From positions 40,963,437-41,027,436 of the forward strand of contig NC_059500.1 in the NCBI RefSeq assembly GCF_018139145.2: a stretch of DNA of 64,000 nt. Direction: 5' to 3'. Of the stretch, positions 34,901-48,700 are shown in pieces. The stretch is from Gymnogyps californianus (taxonomy: Eukaryota; Chordata; Aves; Accipitriformes; Cathartidae). The translations under genes were made by a program, and so were the position numbers. How positions within the stretch are numbered: the first letter of the stretch is position 1; each line of letters begins with the position of its first letter. A model generated the notes under the pieces. The model had not been told where the DNA came from and made no database searches. It saw only the letters and a program-made list of their open reading frames with translations.

Positions 34901-35303
34901 AGTTTCAAAACCTAAAATCAAAATCTGCATTCCAGTTAACTGCATTTCTATTTTAAGGGCATGATCCAAACATCCATCTGTCCGTCATCAATGTCTCCCT
35001 GAGTTCGTTGGTCTTTGGGTTAGACTGTAATTTCACAAAAGCCAAGAGTGATGGCTCAGTCTTTCTCTACCCACTAGCAGATTTAACTCAGCAGATTTCT
35101 GAGAACCTGCCATGAGCCAGCCCCAATTGCCCTTCCAAGCACTCCTTTCCACTTAGTGACTCAGCTGCTCCAGCTCTTTGGCTGGATCCTTGCATCTTAG
35201 GATGTTTCACCCATTCCAAATGGAGTCAGCAGATTTTAGTAACCTTTCTACTGGTGGCAAGTTGCAGAGGAAATTCAGGACCTTCTATTGAGGGTGCCAA
35301 TGT

Positions 35304-35898
35304 TGTCATGGTTTAACCCCAGCCGGCAACTAAGCACCACACAGCTGCTTGCTCACTCCCCCCACCCAGTGGGATGGGGGAGAGAATCAGGGGGAAAAAA
35401 AAAACCACCCTCATGGGTTGCGATAAAGACAGTTTAATAGGACAGAAAGGAAGAAAAATCATAATAATGATAATAATAATAATAAAATTACAATAATAAT
35501 ACTAAAAGAATGAGAATATGCGAAACAAGTGATGCACAACGCAGTTGCTCACCACTTGCCGACCAATGCAAAGTCAGTTCCCAAGCAGCAATCTGCCCCT
35601 CCTGGTCAGCTCCCCCAGTGTATATGCAGGGCATGACATCATACAGTATGGAATATCCCTTTGGCCAGTTTGGGTCAGCTGTCCTGGCTGTGTTCCCTCC
35701 CAACTTCTTGTGCCCCTCCAGCCTTCTTGCTGGCTGGGCATGGGAAGCTGAAAAATCCTTGACTTAGTATAAACACTACTTAGCAACAACTGAAAACATC
35801 AGTGTGTTATCAACATTATTCTCCTACTAAATCCAAAACACTGCACTATACGAGCTATTAGGAAGAAAATTAACTCTATCCTAGCCAAAACTAGGACA
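35304..35898 (-). mobile_element. Solo LTR of an avian endogenous retrovirus, older copy
   Basis: Read on the minus strand it would start TGTCCTAG and end AAACCATGACA, a TG...CA element of 595 bp. It is flanked by AATGT (35299-35303) and AATAT (35899-35903), a five-base target duplication with one mismatch. It aligns along its length with 41690-42271. The promoter is decayed: TGACATCA (35634-35641) replaces the TGACGTCA of the other copy, a typical CpG-loss change, and the TATA box is altered. An AAT-rich microsatellite (about 35459-35500) lies inside it. No gag, pol or env is present. Confidence 0.85.
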
Positions 35899-38800
35899 AA
35901 TATAAAGCATTTAAACTTGTTTTTCCTCCATCATTTGCAGTTTCGTTACTCATCCTACCTGAAGAGCACCTTCTTTCTTCAGACTCTGGTGCTTTTACCT
36001 GTCATTTACATAGGCAATGCTCTTTGGGATCTGTTCCTGTCAGAAGTACCTCTTAATAGCTTCTCTTTCTTTCTGGGCCTCTACTGTCACTTGTCACATC
36101 TTACTCATGTCATAGGCCTGCTCCTAAACGTTTTAGGTAAATATGAATATATGAGTGGAGTAACTGCCAACACCAGTGGCACATCATCAGCATCTCTCAG
36201 GTGTTTGCCAGATCTTTTACCTGTCCAGTTATGTCAGGGGTTTAAGTCCATCCCAGCTGAAGAAACAAGCAGATGAAATAACAGGAGACAAACTCGCTCT
36301 GTGACAGGGAAAAGAGAATACCTACTGTGGATGCATTGCTCCCCACACCTAAGAGATCAAGTCTGCATTACACAGGTTTAACTTATTCCTCACAAGTGCC
36401 ACTGGGTACTTCTCTTTGCCTTGCCTCTGCAGCAAGAGTTCTCTGATTTTGTTAGAAATTTGGTCCCGCACCTAGAAAAGAAACAGAAAGAAATCCAGAA
36501 GTTTTAAACCTGTTGATATCAAACAAACACAGCCTTTCTTAGCTGTGCCCATTTTAATCTGGTTTTGAAGACCTCCCCTGAAGAATGATCATCTTCTGAA
36601 GGAGATACATTTTCCTTAGCAACAGAGGCAGGCTTTAATGGCAGGATTCATCTGATTACATGTAGACATTCACAGCATAACTCTATGTTCCTTTTATACT
36701 TAATAGGGAGAAATGGACAGTGCCTGACAGATCTCATCCTACAGTAATGTCTGAATAGGTCAGATGGATCATGTCCTGAAAGTGCCTGTTTCTCCACTGA
36801 CTGCAAAGTGACTACCTAGATGTGGAATTTTTTATTCCAGATACGTATATTTAAGTGGATACTGATCCTGGAGGGATTTCTGCCTTTGAATGATCCATTG
36901 GGGAAATCTGTTGATGTTCCTGTAAATATTTAGAGACTACAAGCACTACAGACAAAAATACCTTGACTCCTTGATCATACTGTCCTGCAAAAAGACATTT
37001 CTTGATTACAAGCCTTGGCCGTCTTTTATTTCTGTCAATTAAGTATAAATGTCTTGGAAGAGCATTCTCCAGAAAAACAGTGAACAAAATCCCCTGCAAT
37101 TTCAAGTATATCATATTCCAATAAATTTTTTATATCTACAAGGTTAATTTCATTGACTAATAGCCAGTAACACTCTAGTTTTCATCTTGATTCAAGCAGA
37201 TGATTGTTTCTTCAGCACGTCTACATGTACTGGAACTATTTTGCCAACTGTGTAGCTGTTCAACAACAACAGTAAGTGTCTGTTTCCAAAGACACACGCC
37301 TCCCTTTAATTCAGCCCAGATTTTGCCTTTGGTATCTGCCCTTGGGGGCTCTGATGCTTTTGGAGTAATTGATTGGATTTTTCCTGCTGAATCCCAGTTA
37401 CTCAAATGCTTCACCCTCCCCTGATCAATGGCTGAAGACTTTATATACCCTCAGGAAGCCAAGCCAGTTTTGAAATCCGTGTCCAGCATCTAGCCCTAAA
37501 GCTCATATCCTTGGAGCCCACTCCTGTTTGATTCATTTACCTGCTGCAGTAATCCTTTCTTTCCCTGTACAGTCCTCGCTAGTGTTCAAAATCCCACAAT
37601 TCTTGTGGTACAGCATTTTCTTATAGCTCCTATAGTCAGGATGAGACACCTCCTGTGCAGCATTCTTCTTCCTGGCACACGACTGTGCTTCATCAGAGTT
37701 TTGTGAAGTCACATCAGCCAGGGATTCCCCAGGTATTTTGTAGCTAAGAATAACTTTCTACAGTCGTGGTTCATACATGGCCAAACCCAATTTATGTCCT
37801 GATTTTGCCCTTTAATGCAGGTATAGATTACTCACAGTTGGATGTACACTCTCTTTCACTTTTGGCATCCCCAGTTGCCCAGCCAGTCTAGATCCTGCTG
37901 CAGGTACAGGGCTTCCACCAAGCCTGGGACAGGTGTCTCTGGCTTTGCCGCTGCTGCTTGTGTGACTAGGCTTGGAGGCTAAGGTCCTTATGTTGAAAAA
38001 CAGCAGTGATTTTTTTTCCATTGCTTCTTTAAGGAAAAGGGTCTCACATCCTATTTCATGTTGTGTATATACCCACATTAGCTCTGCTGGGGAGGCTCAG
38101 GAGGAGTCACTGAGACCCAGTTTAATCTTCCTTCCCATCACTATTTATTGTGTCTTGACTGGATTTGTTTCATGGGATGGCTCTTGTATAGTAGTCCCTA
38201 CAATTTTTTTTTACCTGAGAGGGGATGGGGTAGTTGAAGAGATTCCCAGGGCTTCACTCACTCACAGATTCCAGTCATAAGAACCTGTAGGATATATACA
38301 ATCCCTTGCTTTGCTGTTTGAACCAAGAGCAATATTTCTTGAAAGGCAGATGGCCTGATGGTTAAAAGGTTAAAAGCTTTGTTAAACATGTGTATGCATT
38401 GCCATTGATTGTGGATTTGATGGTATTTAAGTGTACTTTGAAAGGAAACCACTGATGTAGGGCCCTCTTCTTGTCATCCATACTCAATCCCAGTGTGAAA
38501 CAGCCTAACAGATTGTCAATTTATTAATTGACCACAGAGTGCGGGTCAAAGGACTGAAGTACATGGGTGGTAATTACTGTGGTTTGATAAATCTGGGCAC
38601 ATGAAAGTTCACTGCAGCTTCAGTGTAAATTTCTATGTGGTAAGAGAACTAACAAAAATCTGGGGCTGAGTTTGCACAACACACTTGGTATAGCTGAATG
38701 CCAAAAAAACTTTTCAGGTCATTATTCTTAAAACTCTGATCTTTAGATATTGCTTCAGGAGCTCATTTGACTTGGCAGGCCAACATAGACTCAGCCACGT

Positions 38801-41689
38801 GTGGAAAAAAGTGTCACCATTCTGAAAAGCAAGAAAGGAAATACTAAGAGTATGATCAGGAAGATGATAGGCAAAGCTTGTATCATCATTAAGATGATAC
38901 GCAAATTGCATGAGGGTTTAAAATCTTGCAGGACTGCCTGATGTTTGCTGTTCTTTTTTTGACCTGATGTTGAAAGAAGTTGTTTGCCTTGCTTCCTCAA
39001 TTGTACCTAGATTTCTAAAATTTGTATTTAATTTTAAAGGTAAGATACATAAGAAGTAAATGTAAACAGCAGTAGCACAGATTGTATATAAATGACGGTA
39101 TGAAAATATGAGTTTGTGATTCAATTATTAATAGTTTATTGTTATGATAAATATGTAAAACACATTTGTTTACAATAAGATATACCCATTAGGTTATTAT
39201 TCCCAAGCGTATAAACCCTTATAGTCTAAGAAGCCTATGTAATATATTTATGACATTAAGAGAATTAGTGTGGCAGCACTATCCCAGAAGACACTGGTCC
39301 AGCTAGTATTTTGTAAAAATTGTCTAATATCAACTCACTAACACTAAGTGTGTTATTTCTGTTGACCTAGAAATGCAGACCATAAGCACAAGAATGCAAA
39401 CACTTTAAAGCTGACAAAACAGAAATCACACGCTTCTGCAAGCAAAGCAGCATCCATGAAAATGTGTTTTGACTGTTCTTGCTTTTGAATTAAGTTCCTA
39501 TTCTTGAATATCTGGGATGATTCCTGAGAATTCACAAAGGCATATGAAGACCAATGTCTTGATTAAAAACTTGTACAAAAGTGTAAAAAGCAGGCTGTCC
39601 CTTATTAAAATGGATGGGATTTCTTCCACTTCCTAAGATACAATGGTTTTGTGGAGTCACCACATGCATTAACACAATCGTCTGCACATCCTGAGCATTA
39701 TCCATGCTGGTGACTCAGTTAAACCGAGCAGGCTGTTCAATTGCTACTCAAGAGGACTTGGAAACTGGTGAGTAGAGCGTATTCCGGGGAAAGAAGAAAA
39801 AAAAATATTGGAAATGCCTCCTACTTGAGCATAAACACAAGGGGACTTCACAAAATCAAGAGCATCTTTGAGGACTTGCAAAGAAATCTGAATGCAGAAC
39901 ACAGAGCTGGCCCAAGTGCGTTACTAGATAGCGTTCAGTTGGCAAGGGTAGGGAAGAGCAAAGAGACCGTTTGCCTCGGATTGATAATTATTAGGCCATA
40001 GAATGGTCTCCCAAGAGAAAATTGCTGGAAGCACTGATACTTGGCACATCTAAAATCACATTAAATAAAGCACTAGAAACTCTACTGTAAGGAACGCACT
40101 TTCACTGTATGCTAATATTCTAATCTTCTACTCTACTGATGCCCAAAATCATAATATCCGATGTCCTAATTTCCAAACCTGTGACCTAACACTTATTTTT
40201 CAAGTATTTTCCATGTTTACATAAATACAGGGTTGGGTCCAGGGTTGCTTGCCATTTTGCTAAATGAGAATTTTTCAGAAATTTTCCCTGCATTTAAAAA
40301 AATTACTGTCTTTCTGGCGTAGTGGGGGAAAAAATAAAGGAGCAATTCATATCTCAGTAAAGTCCACTCCCTTTTCTGTGCCATTTCTTGGTTGTCTTCC
40401 CTTTATAGAAGACAAATTCTTATCTCCCAGAGTATCCCTTAGCTTTTTACTTATGTGGTGTACATTGGCCCTGCTGACTTTCAGACACTGTGAAAGTGGA
40501 TGTACCTAACTGGAAAATTGCCCAATGGGTTTTTGCAGTCACATAGTTGACCATTTGACCTTTAAGCTCAATCTCAGTCCAAGGAGGTGGATTCTTTTGA
40601 GGTTTTGCGTGCTTTTTGACTACGGAGTGTGACAACATTGAGAAATGCAAAGTAATAAGGAAATGCAGCAGCGTTTTGACCCCTGCTTAAAGGAAAACAA
40701 AGGAAATAATAAGACTAGTATGCCAGCTGTAAACACAGGAGTAACACTGGAGTGTTCTTAATAGAGGCCTGGGGCACTGGAGTAAGTAAGACTGTGCTGA
40801 GCCTGCAAAACTATCTTTATCGACAGTGTCAGTATCTCTTTGTCTGGCAATAATGGTGCTAAAAACTGTGCTGTCACAAAAGATACAGTAAGACAAAAGG
40901 CCTGACTCAACAACGAATTACCCTACTTTTGTGTCATGGTAACTCCTCTAAAAACAAGCAGAGGCAATAAGATGTAACTGGGGAAACAGAGGTACTAATC
41001 AAGCTCATCTCAAGGCAAAGATTTCCGCTTGCCAGTTTTGATTGGTAAGAACATCTTACTTCGCTGAAATAGAACACCGGACAATATTCCACAGTATATT
41101 TTCTAAACTACACTATATTATAAACATCATAGCAAACTACAGGAATGATATCCTACCCATCTTAATTATGTTTTTATGGCAGTTGTCATCAGGGACTACC
41201 AATACACACAGTCTTCGAAATATTTTTCTTAGCATAAAAGCAAAAGAAGATATACTGTAATTTGAGGGAGATTCCATATGAGGGCAAGCGATCTTGGCAG
41301 AAGAGTTTTTACTTCTGTCTCTAAATGGAGGCAATTTCTGAAGAAAAGTTGTATCTAAAAATAGGAACAAGTATTGTTGCTGGATTGCTGAAAGAAGAGG
41401 TTGGCTATATGCCATTTAAAGACCTCTAGGCAAGGATGAGCTTGAATACAAAATATATGCCTTGGAGTAATCCTAGACTTTGTAAATCATTCATTTCATC
41501 ACCTGAAAGACCCTGAGTATGTGTTACCTCATACCCGAGGGGAGTTCTGGGATCACAATGAAACACAGATACTGGACAAAATAGGCAAAACTGTTAGATA
41601 TTTAATTATATTTTCTGTGAGGCTGAAGAAATACTGTAGGGATTATCCCTTGTAATGAAAGGCAATTACTTAAGGCACTGTTCACCTCT
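35899..41689. other. Upstream flank between the two solo LTRs
   Basis: No retroviral primer-binding site or pol/env motif is seen, so the LTRs do not bound one provirus. A CR1-like tail lies at about 39960-40110. The 119-codon frame at 35917-36276 shows no domain. Otherwise nothing recognised. Confidence 0.7.
39960..40110 (+). mobile_element. Degraded CR1-like LINE 3' fragment
   Basis: The run GAATGGTCTCCCAAGAGAA, then TTGCTGGAAGCACTGATACT, then TAAAATCACATTAAATAAAG follows the order of the CR1 3' region (gaacaggctgcccaggga, tgtggatgccccatccct, caaggccaggttggat) at high divergence. Probably an old CR1/L3 relative; the upstream 86-codon frame (39741-40001) may be part of it. Confidence 0.4.
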
Positions 41690-42271
41690 TGTCATGGTTT
41701 AACCCCAGCTGGCAACTGAGCCCTACACAGCCGCTCGCTCACTCCCCCCCGCTGGGATGGGGGAGAGAATCAGAAGAGTAAAAGTGAGAAAACTCATGGG
41801 TTGAGATAAAGACAGTTTAATAGGCAAAGCAAAAGCCGCACACGCAAGCAAAGCAAAACAAGGAATTCATTCACAACTGCACATCAGCAGGCAGGTGGTC
41901 AGCCATCTCCAGGAAAGCAGGGCTCCGTCACGTGTAATGGTTACTTGGGAAGACAAACGCCATCACTCCTTCCTTCTTGTTCCCCCAGCTTTATATGTTG
42001 AGTGTGACGTCATATGGTCTGGAATATCGCTTTGGTCAGCTGGGGTCAGCTGTCCCAGCTGTGTCCCCTCCCAGCTTCTTGAGCACCCCCAGCCTACTCG
42101 CTGGTGGGGTGGTGTGAGGAGCAGAAAAGGCCTTGACTCTGTGTAAGCACTGCACAGCAATAAGGGAAACACCCCTGTATTATCAACACTGTTTTCAGCA
42201 CAAATCCAAAACATAGCCCCATATCAGCTACTATGAAGAAAATTAACTCTACCCCAGACAAAACCAGCACA
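41690..42271 (-). mobile_element. Solo LTR of an avian endogenous retrovirus, better preserved copy
   Basis: Read on the minus strand it starts TGTGCTGGTTTTG and ends TTAAACCATGACA, the signature of a very common bird LTR family; 582 bp. A perfect CRE, TGACGTCA (42005-42012), lies 7 bp upstream of CATATAAA (41990-41997), a TATA box, in LTR sense. A clear five-base target duplication is not seen (CCTCT versus TCTGT). No internal viral genes adjoin it, so it is a solo LTR. It is oriented like NTRK2, whose ATG lies about 15.4 kb further along. Confidence 0.85.
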
Positions 42272-44511
42272 TCTGTGTAAACTTTAGTCGTGGTGCTGAA
42301 TGGTGGGTGACCAGAGCAAAACCAGTGGGGCCCATGGGATGGCTCCTGTCAGAAAGAGTTGCGAAGATAATAAGCATTCCCTACCTGAACCCAGAGGCTC
42401 AGAGGTCCCAAATTCAGAGTGGTTATTGAGGCGCCCAAATGCAATGCCGAGTAACTTCCCAAGAAAGTGTAGCTGAGTTCAGAGCCAGGTAACAAACCCA
42501 GAACCAGCTGGGTCACTGTACTCAGATGTGTGAGCTGTTCTGTTTGTTTGTTTGTTTAATATTTACTCCTTTTTGCAAGTAGGTGTATTTTCTAAAAGCA
42601 TCATTTTGTCCCATGAATGAAGCCTCTATCTCCAAAGAAAAACATTCCTACAACTCCTCCCAGCAGTCTAAGGAGAGGTGTGGTTTGCAGCATATGAAGC
42701 TGCAGAATCAACATCCCTAATTACACTTTATCAAGGAAATTCTGACCGCTTTGAAACCAATGAGAAAATTTTCACCAACTTTTGCAGGATTAGAATTGAA
42801 CTTCAGTCACACAGGACCAGTGTGAAGCCAGTGAGATTCGCCTGCAAATTTCAGGGGGACTGATAGACTCTATTTCTAAATTTTTTTAGATCTTTCTTAT
42901 AGGATGCATCTAAACTACGAGAAATGAACACAATCTCCAAACGCTTTGTTAATTTTTTTCTCCATCCCTGTACCCCCTTTACCTTCAATACTTAGAAATC
43001 ATTCAGGATAATTTAAATCTCATTCAGCAGAATGGGTTTTCTAATGACACATTGCCATGCTTTTTGTGCACAGCATTCCTATTATCCTGTGCAGGCCAGA
43101 CCTTGTCACAGTAGGAAATAAAAGTTCCCATAAGTGTTGATCAGTTTTCTATGTTGAGAGAGCAAACTCATGGAAATTTTTATAACTATATCAAATACTG
43201 CTTGCCTGTGCATGCATGGTGTGATTCTCTTTCCTGGATCAGAAACCTGGAGGTTTGGCTCCCACGCTGCGAGCTGGCCTCCTACACAAAGCTGACATCA
43301 TAATTAATTAAAAGGAAGTCACTGTACTACTGGTATTCTTGAGATGAGGCATTAGTGTAGCACATTCTGGACAGCATCCACTCCTACAAATGATATCACA
43401 AATTGCTTGGCACAAATACAAGCTCTCATCATTAAGGGAAAGTGCAAGAATGCTATTGGGATTCCTGGTGCAGTGTAATAACAAACAAAAAAAAACCCAA
43501 TTACTCAGTCTTCAAGGATGAAAAGCACAGAGACTACGTTAGTGGGTACCTGGTGGCAAGGTGTAAAGTGCATCAGATTGCACCAGACTATGCTAAGAGG
43601 TAGTAGCTGCCACTAATCCCTCACCAGAAGTAGGAAGGCTTTCTGTGTGTACCCTAAAGTACTCGCACTTATATCACCACTCTTCTGTATCATGATATGT
43701 TCATTCATTCATTTCCCAAGATGAGGCTGAGCACAGCTGACATATACCTATTGACTCCTTTATTCTGTATTTCTAGGCATTTTGTTTAACAGTGATAGCA
43801 AGTGGGTGAATAACACTTACTATGTCTTCTCAGCTAAGTATTCACAGCTCAAACTCAGTTACTTTTGCAGCTGTCTGCACTCCTGTTGATTGATCATCTC
43901 CTGAGCTCTGTCATTTCTTGCTTTAGATTAGGGCTTCCCGGTAGGGCTGATGTCTGTGACAAGCCGCCTTGACTCTCTGATTCCCAGAAGATGCAGAGAA
44001 TGGACACCCCAGTGACTATGACTCATGCTTGGAAGCTGCTGCAGGTCCTGGCTCAGAAGCTCTCCTTCTCTTTTGGCTTGACTCATCAGCAGTGTAAAAC
44101 AATCCATGATCTCTGAACATTGCTCATTACAGCCAAACTGGGAAGAGGAAAGAAAAGAAAAGCAAGCTTACTTCTGTTAATAACTGTGTTTTCACTGCAA
44201 TGGTCAGAAGTATTATTTCTCTGCCTTACTTTGCTTTTTTGTCAAAAGTCATCCTATGTTCTGAGCTGGATAGAGATTCTAATTTCTGAAGGGAATAAAC
44301 CTATTTATTTAGTTGTTGTTAAGGGATAAATTTACTAAAGAAGCTCATTAAATGAGCTGTTTCAGTTTCCTGGATCTACCTTGTGGTTTATGTAACGTGC
44401 AGTGAAAAATTTTATTGCCAAATCATAGAATATTTAGGTTTTGCTCACTGTCTTTCTCTAGTCAATAATTCTGTTAACATGTAAGGTATGGCATAGCCTT
44501 GTATTTATAAT

Positions 44512-44553
44512 CATAGGAGCAAGTCATAGGTGCATAGGAGCAAGTCATATGTG
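44512..44553. repeat. Tandem duplication, 21-bp unit, two copies
   Basis: CATAGGAGCAAGTCATAGGT-type unit (44512-44532) repeated at 44533-44553 with one difference (AGG to ATG). Confidence 0.85.
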
Positions 44554-45713
44554 CATAAATTTGCAGCTTTTTTTCAGTGGGGTAGTAAAGGATAACTGGT
44601 ACTTCTGCATTACAGATTGACTGATCAGGAACATCTATGACTCTCACGCATGCCCTTTGCTGCATCCCTTTAGGGGAATACTAGATCCCTTGAGCCACCT
44701 CTTGGTCAGGAGCTGCAGGCACACTTCCCAGCTCTTTTGCTGGCACATGCGCTCCAGACACTGGAAAGCACCAGCCATGTCCTCCCCACCTTGCGGTTCT
44801 GGTGTCTGCAAAGGAAACCGGAGGCACAGCTCATTCCAGAAGGTCCCGGATCTAGGCAGCTGGGTTCCTCCAGGTTCAGCTATGAGGTCTGGAGTGACAG
44901 TCAACATTTTGCCTCAAATCCTGATGGTAGCTGAGATGCGGTGTAGTCCTTCAAGCCTGTGATGTTAGACCCCTCTGTATTTCCTGAAGTCCCCTGTAGT
45001 TGTGTGGACCAGTTCAGGATGAGAACGAACTGAAAAGGAAGGAGGGCAAGATTAGAAATTGCCAGCATGATCTCATATTCTCAAAGCTCTAGATTTCTAC
45101 AGTTGTTCACAGAAGGAAAAGAGAAGTTGCATAGCATTTTCCCAAAACCACACAGAAATTTATATAAAATCATTACTACTTATTTGAAAGAAAATCAGCA
45201 AAAGGAGGTTTCATAAACTACAATGTACACCTGGCACATACAATGTTTTAAGAGATTTACGTTTTCAAAACAGGCTTTGACTCTGTGGTTCACTTGAGTG
45301 AATCAAAGTTACTGTTCTGCCATGCTGAATTCCTTGCACTTAGGGGGTTTAACAGATAAAATTGAAACAGGGGAAAAAGAAAACAATTAATAACAAGTTA
45401 TGCCTCAAACAGAGGAGCAGATTTTTTTTTCCCTAAACAAAGTCAAACTCACACTACCAGGTAACCTGCTGTCCACTTCTACATTTAAGTCACAGCCAGG
45501 TCATGAGTCCAGTCAAAAATGCCCAGAGATCTCAAACTGCTGATAATACAATGAGAATTTCTTGACAGTTTTTAGTCCATCAGTTCATTACAGCTTTCTG
45601 CAAGACGCAAGGGAAGAAAGACAGTATTTCAAGCTACAGAGACAACTTTACTTTTCTTTATTTTTCTGTCTTCTGCTTCCATTTCCCTCCAGTGGTTTTT
45701 GGTTTGGGGTTTG

Positions 45714-45751
45714 TTTTTTTTTTTTGGGGGGGGGGGGGGGGAAGGGGGGGG
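45714..45751. repeat. T12-G16 composite homopolymer
   Basis: Twelve T, sixteen G, two A and eight G in succession. Quadruplex-prone and a likely length-error site. Confidence 0.85.
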
Positions 45752-48700
45752 ATTAACTACAATTTAAACAAATTAATTTCCACCTTTCATTCTCCCAGTA
45801 TGTTTCACCTAGGTGAAAAGTTGGTCTCAGTTTTTTGGAAGCCTCTAACAGATCACTTAACTGGCATTTAGAGTACTTAGGGAACAGTGGTCACAAAAAT
45901 ACAAATCAGAAGCATCTGTGACTTCCAATAAAATATTTAAACCAAAGTGTGAAATGGTATTAGCTTGTTTTCACATCAGATCCAGATAGTTCAACAAAGT
46001 CCATGCTCTGTGTACTTTATTATTCTCGTTAAAAATTTAAAAGGCAAGCTTTTAATGTCTCAGCATTAACTTAAGTTGTAGTCAGTCGGTAAAACAATCG
46101 GAGAGATGCTATTAAAAGTATATTAATAATAAAACAGGTGCTTTAAAGAAAGCTTAGCATCACAGCAACCTCAGTCCACTTTGCTTTCCATATAGTGGGC
46201 CTGGCTGAGAATTACTGTGCTTCAGTCAAGCTTAAGAGTGGAGCTTTGGGTGGAAGATTCTAACTTTTCCCTAAAAAACAAGGCTTGAGTATGCTGTTTA
46301 TGTGACTTTTTTTTTTTTAAAGAAGTAGATGTTGCTTTGGTCTTTGATATAACTCCTGAAATCAGTTATTGCGGTCATAATTTAATTCTAAGGAACACTG
46401 AGACCCAAGTATGAAATAGCCACCTGTGGAGGATCAAACAATAGCATCTAAGCTGGGCAGAGGTTTTTTGCTGTCAGAGAGTTACGGCAGAGGAAAGAGA
46501 ACATGTGATTGTTAATGCCCAGAAGCTTCAGCAGCAAGAATGTTTCCAGAAGCGAGGCTTGACCCCAGCTAGTCCAGGATCTGAATAATAATCTGCGGTG
46601 AGGTCATCCTGGTGTAGCCCATCCTAACTAGTAAAATCCTTAGGCATGGCCGCAGATCTGCATTTACTCCAGAGTCAGGACATAAGTAAAAATTTTTAAA
46701 GACAGCTTTAGAGCCAATAGTATTACTTAGAAACACCTACTTTATCTGTATCCCTTTTCTTACCAGCTTCCTTAGCTATAGTAAAGGCGCTCTACTATAA
46801 GATATTAAAACTTTATGAAAATTCTGCACTAGATTTGAATAGAATACAGTGACTATTTCCATATTTCCAGTGCCTGTACTATGCATTTTGTGACACCCAG
46901 CCTTGCCAATACCATACACGCACACATTACTTCAGGAGTACATCTGAAGTTGTACAGATGCACCATTAGCAACTTCATATCCATTCTAAAGAAAAATTCA
47001 GCATTATTGACAGCACTTATTTTTGTATAGCTGAAACTGACATCTAGCTTTTAAAAACTATTAATTTAGAGCACACATAAGTTCATGATAGCTATCTTTA
47101 CATCTACAAATGTCTCTGCTTTGTTCAGATTTTTACAGACCTATTTGCTTTGTCTGCTGTTGCCAGTAATATAGGCTTATCAAGCACAAGCACAGGAAAG
47201 TTGTGCTCAAATACCTATAAAGCTTATTACAAACACTGAAGCAAAAATTTATCTTTGGCAATTACAGGAAATAAAGCCAAAATATCAGTACTTCCCTTTC
47301 TAAAAGAGGCTGGATCCATCTCAGTCACGGAGATCTAAGTTACTTCTTAAGTTACAGAGGTTCCTACTTCTCAAGTTACAGATGCAAGTATACATTAAAT
47401 AAGTTTTGGGCCAAATGCTGTTCAGGCAATTCTTACAACCAAGATTTTTTTTCACGGCTTCAGTGAAATTACTTATCATGTTTGTAGTAACACACTGGCT
47501 CAGGCCCATAGACGTGTAATACACACAGATACTGCCTTAACAAATATAGATTTATATCCTGTCTCTCTTGTAATAGCTTTAAAGAACAATGGGAACTAAG
47601 CATATAGTTTTAAAACTATTGGACAGTCTCCAGCTGACCCAGGGCGGTTCATGTTTTACAGTAAAAATATTCTTCAGTACTCAGACTAGAAGCCAGTCGT
47701 AAATTGATTCCTCCTCTTCTTTCACATCTGATATCATGTTTACTACAGAGGCATGAGTTGAAGGAAGATACAAAGCTCAGGCATGAGCCAAGCACCCTCC
47801 CTGACACACAGAAAAAAATCTCTTCTCCCTCAGGTATGTTTAGGACCTCTTCATCTTTCCTAGATGGAGAGAGAGGCTCTTTATCTCCAGTGAACTTTCC
47901 ACATCAGCCTTATCTTCTGGTCCAGCACAATCTGTCTTATTGCACAGTCCATGGGCTAAACACCAGACAGAGCCGGGGGAAGCAGAGATTGTTCTAAAAA
48001 AATCCCCCTTCACGTTATTTCACATTGCCACAAGTCCTTGCACTGGACCTGGGGTTAAGCAGGCACAGGACGTAAGGCTGGGCCCATACCAGCAAGGCCG
48101 CTGCCTCTGCCGGCTGTGCTGTCATGCCCCGCTCCTGGCTCACCTTGCTGTGCGGAGCAGCCAGCCCTCACTGCTCTGATGTCTACTGCAACACGGGGCC
48201 ACACCTCGACATAGGGTCAGGACACAGCCAGGTAAACACTCAGAGCTGGGAGGAAGGACAAGCTCCAGGATCCACCCGTATGGATAAAGCCAGAAAAAAA
48301 TCCTGTGACTTTGGTTGTCAGAGGCAGCCCCAGCTGCCTCTTCAGAGACTTTCACTTCTTGATGCTGGCTACAAGAAAATGATGCATAAACTTTGGAGCG
48401 AGCCTCTGGGCTGTCTATCTGAATTACTGGAGCTTTGGGAAGTCTGGATGCTGAGCAGCTGTGTTAGCGTCACAAGGACTACGGTGTCTACCGTATCCAC
48501 ATTTAATAGTAGTACTGTAGAAAATATTTATACCTTGTTTCACATTTGTATATTTTCAGGGAGCAACAATGAAAGAGATCCCAGACTCTCTTCAGATCAG
48601 TGGGTAACAAGCTAGAAAGGAGAGGCAGGGTCCTAGCAAATCCTGTTCATAAAAATGAAATGCTGAACATCAATATGTGGGGTTTACAAATGGTGACAGA

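Larger units (their letters stand above)
27601..35303. other. Upstream flank of NTRK2, first block
   Basis: AT-rich DNA with no recognisable coding exon or RNA gene. It contains one dispersed repeat pair (29826-29907 and 31889-31970), a short tandem duplication (30213-30261) and a possible MIR-like tail at about 31570-31660. The longest frame (31958-32413) has no domain. Confidence 0.7.

Noticed and set aside
35304..42271. One provirus bounded by two LTRs
   Set aside because: The LTRs differ clearly, the left one has its own target duplication, and the 5.8 kb between them shows no primer-binding site or retroviral gene motif.
44644..44907. Minus-strand frame with a good acceptor-like sequence (TTTCCTTTGCAG)
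   Set aside because: No suitable donor at the other end and no recognisable peptide; kept only as a GC-rich patch.
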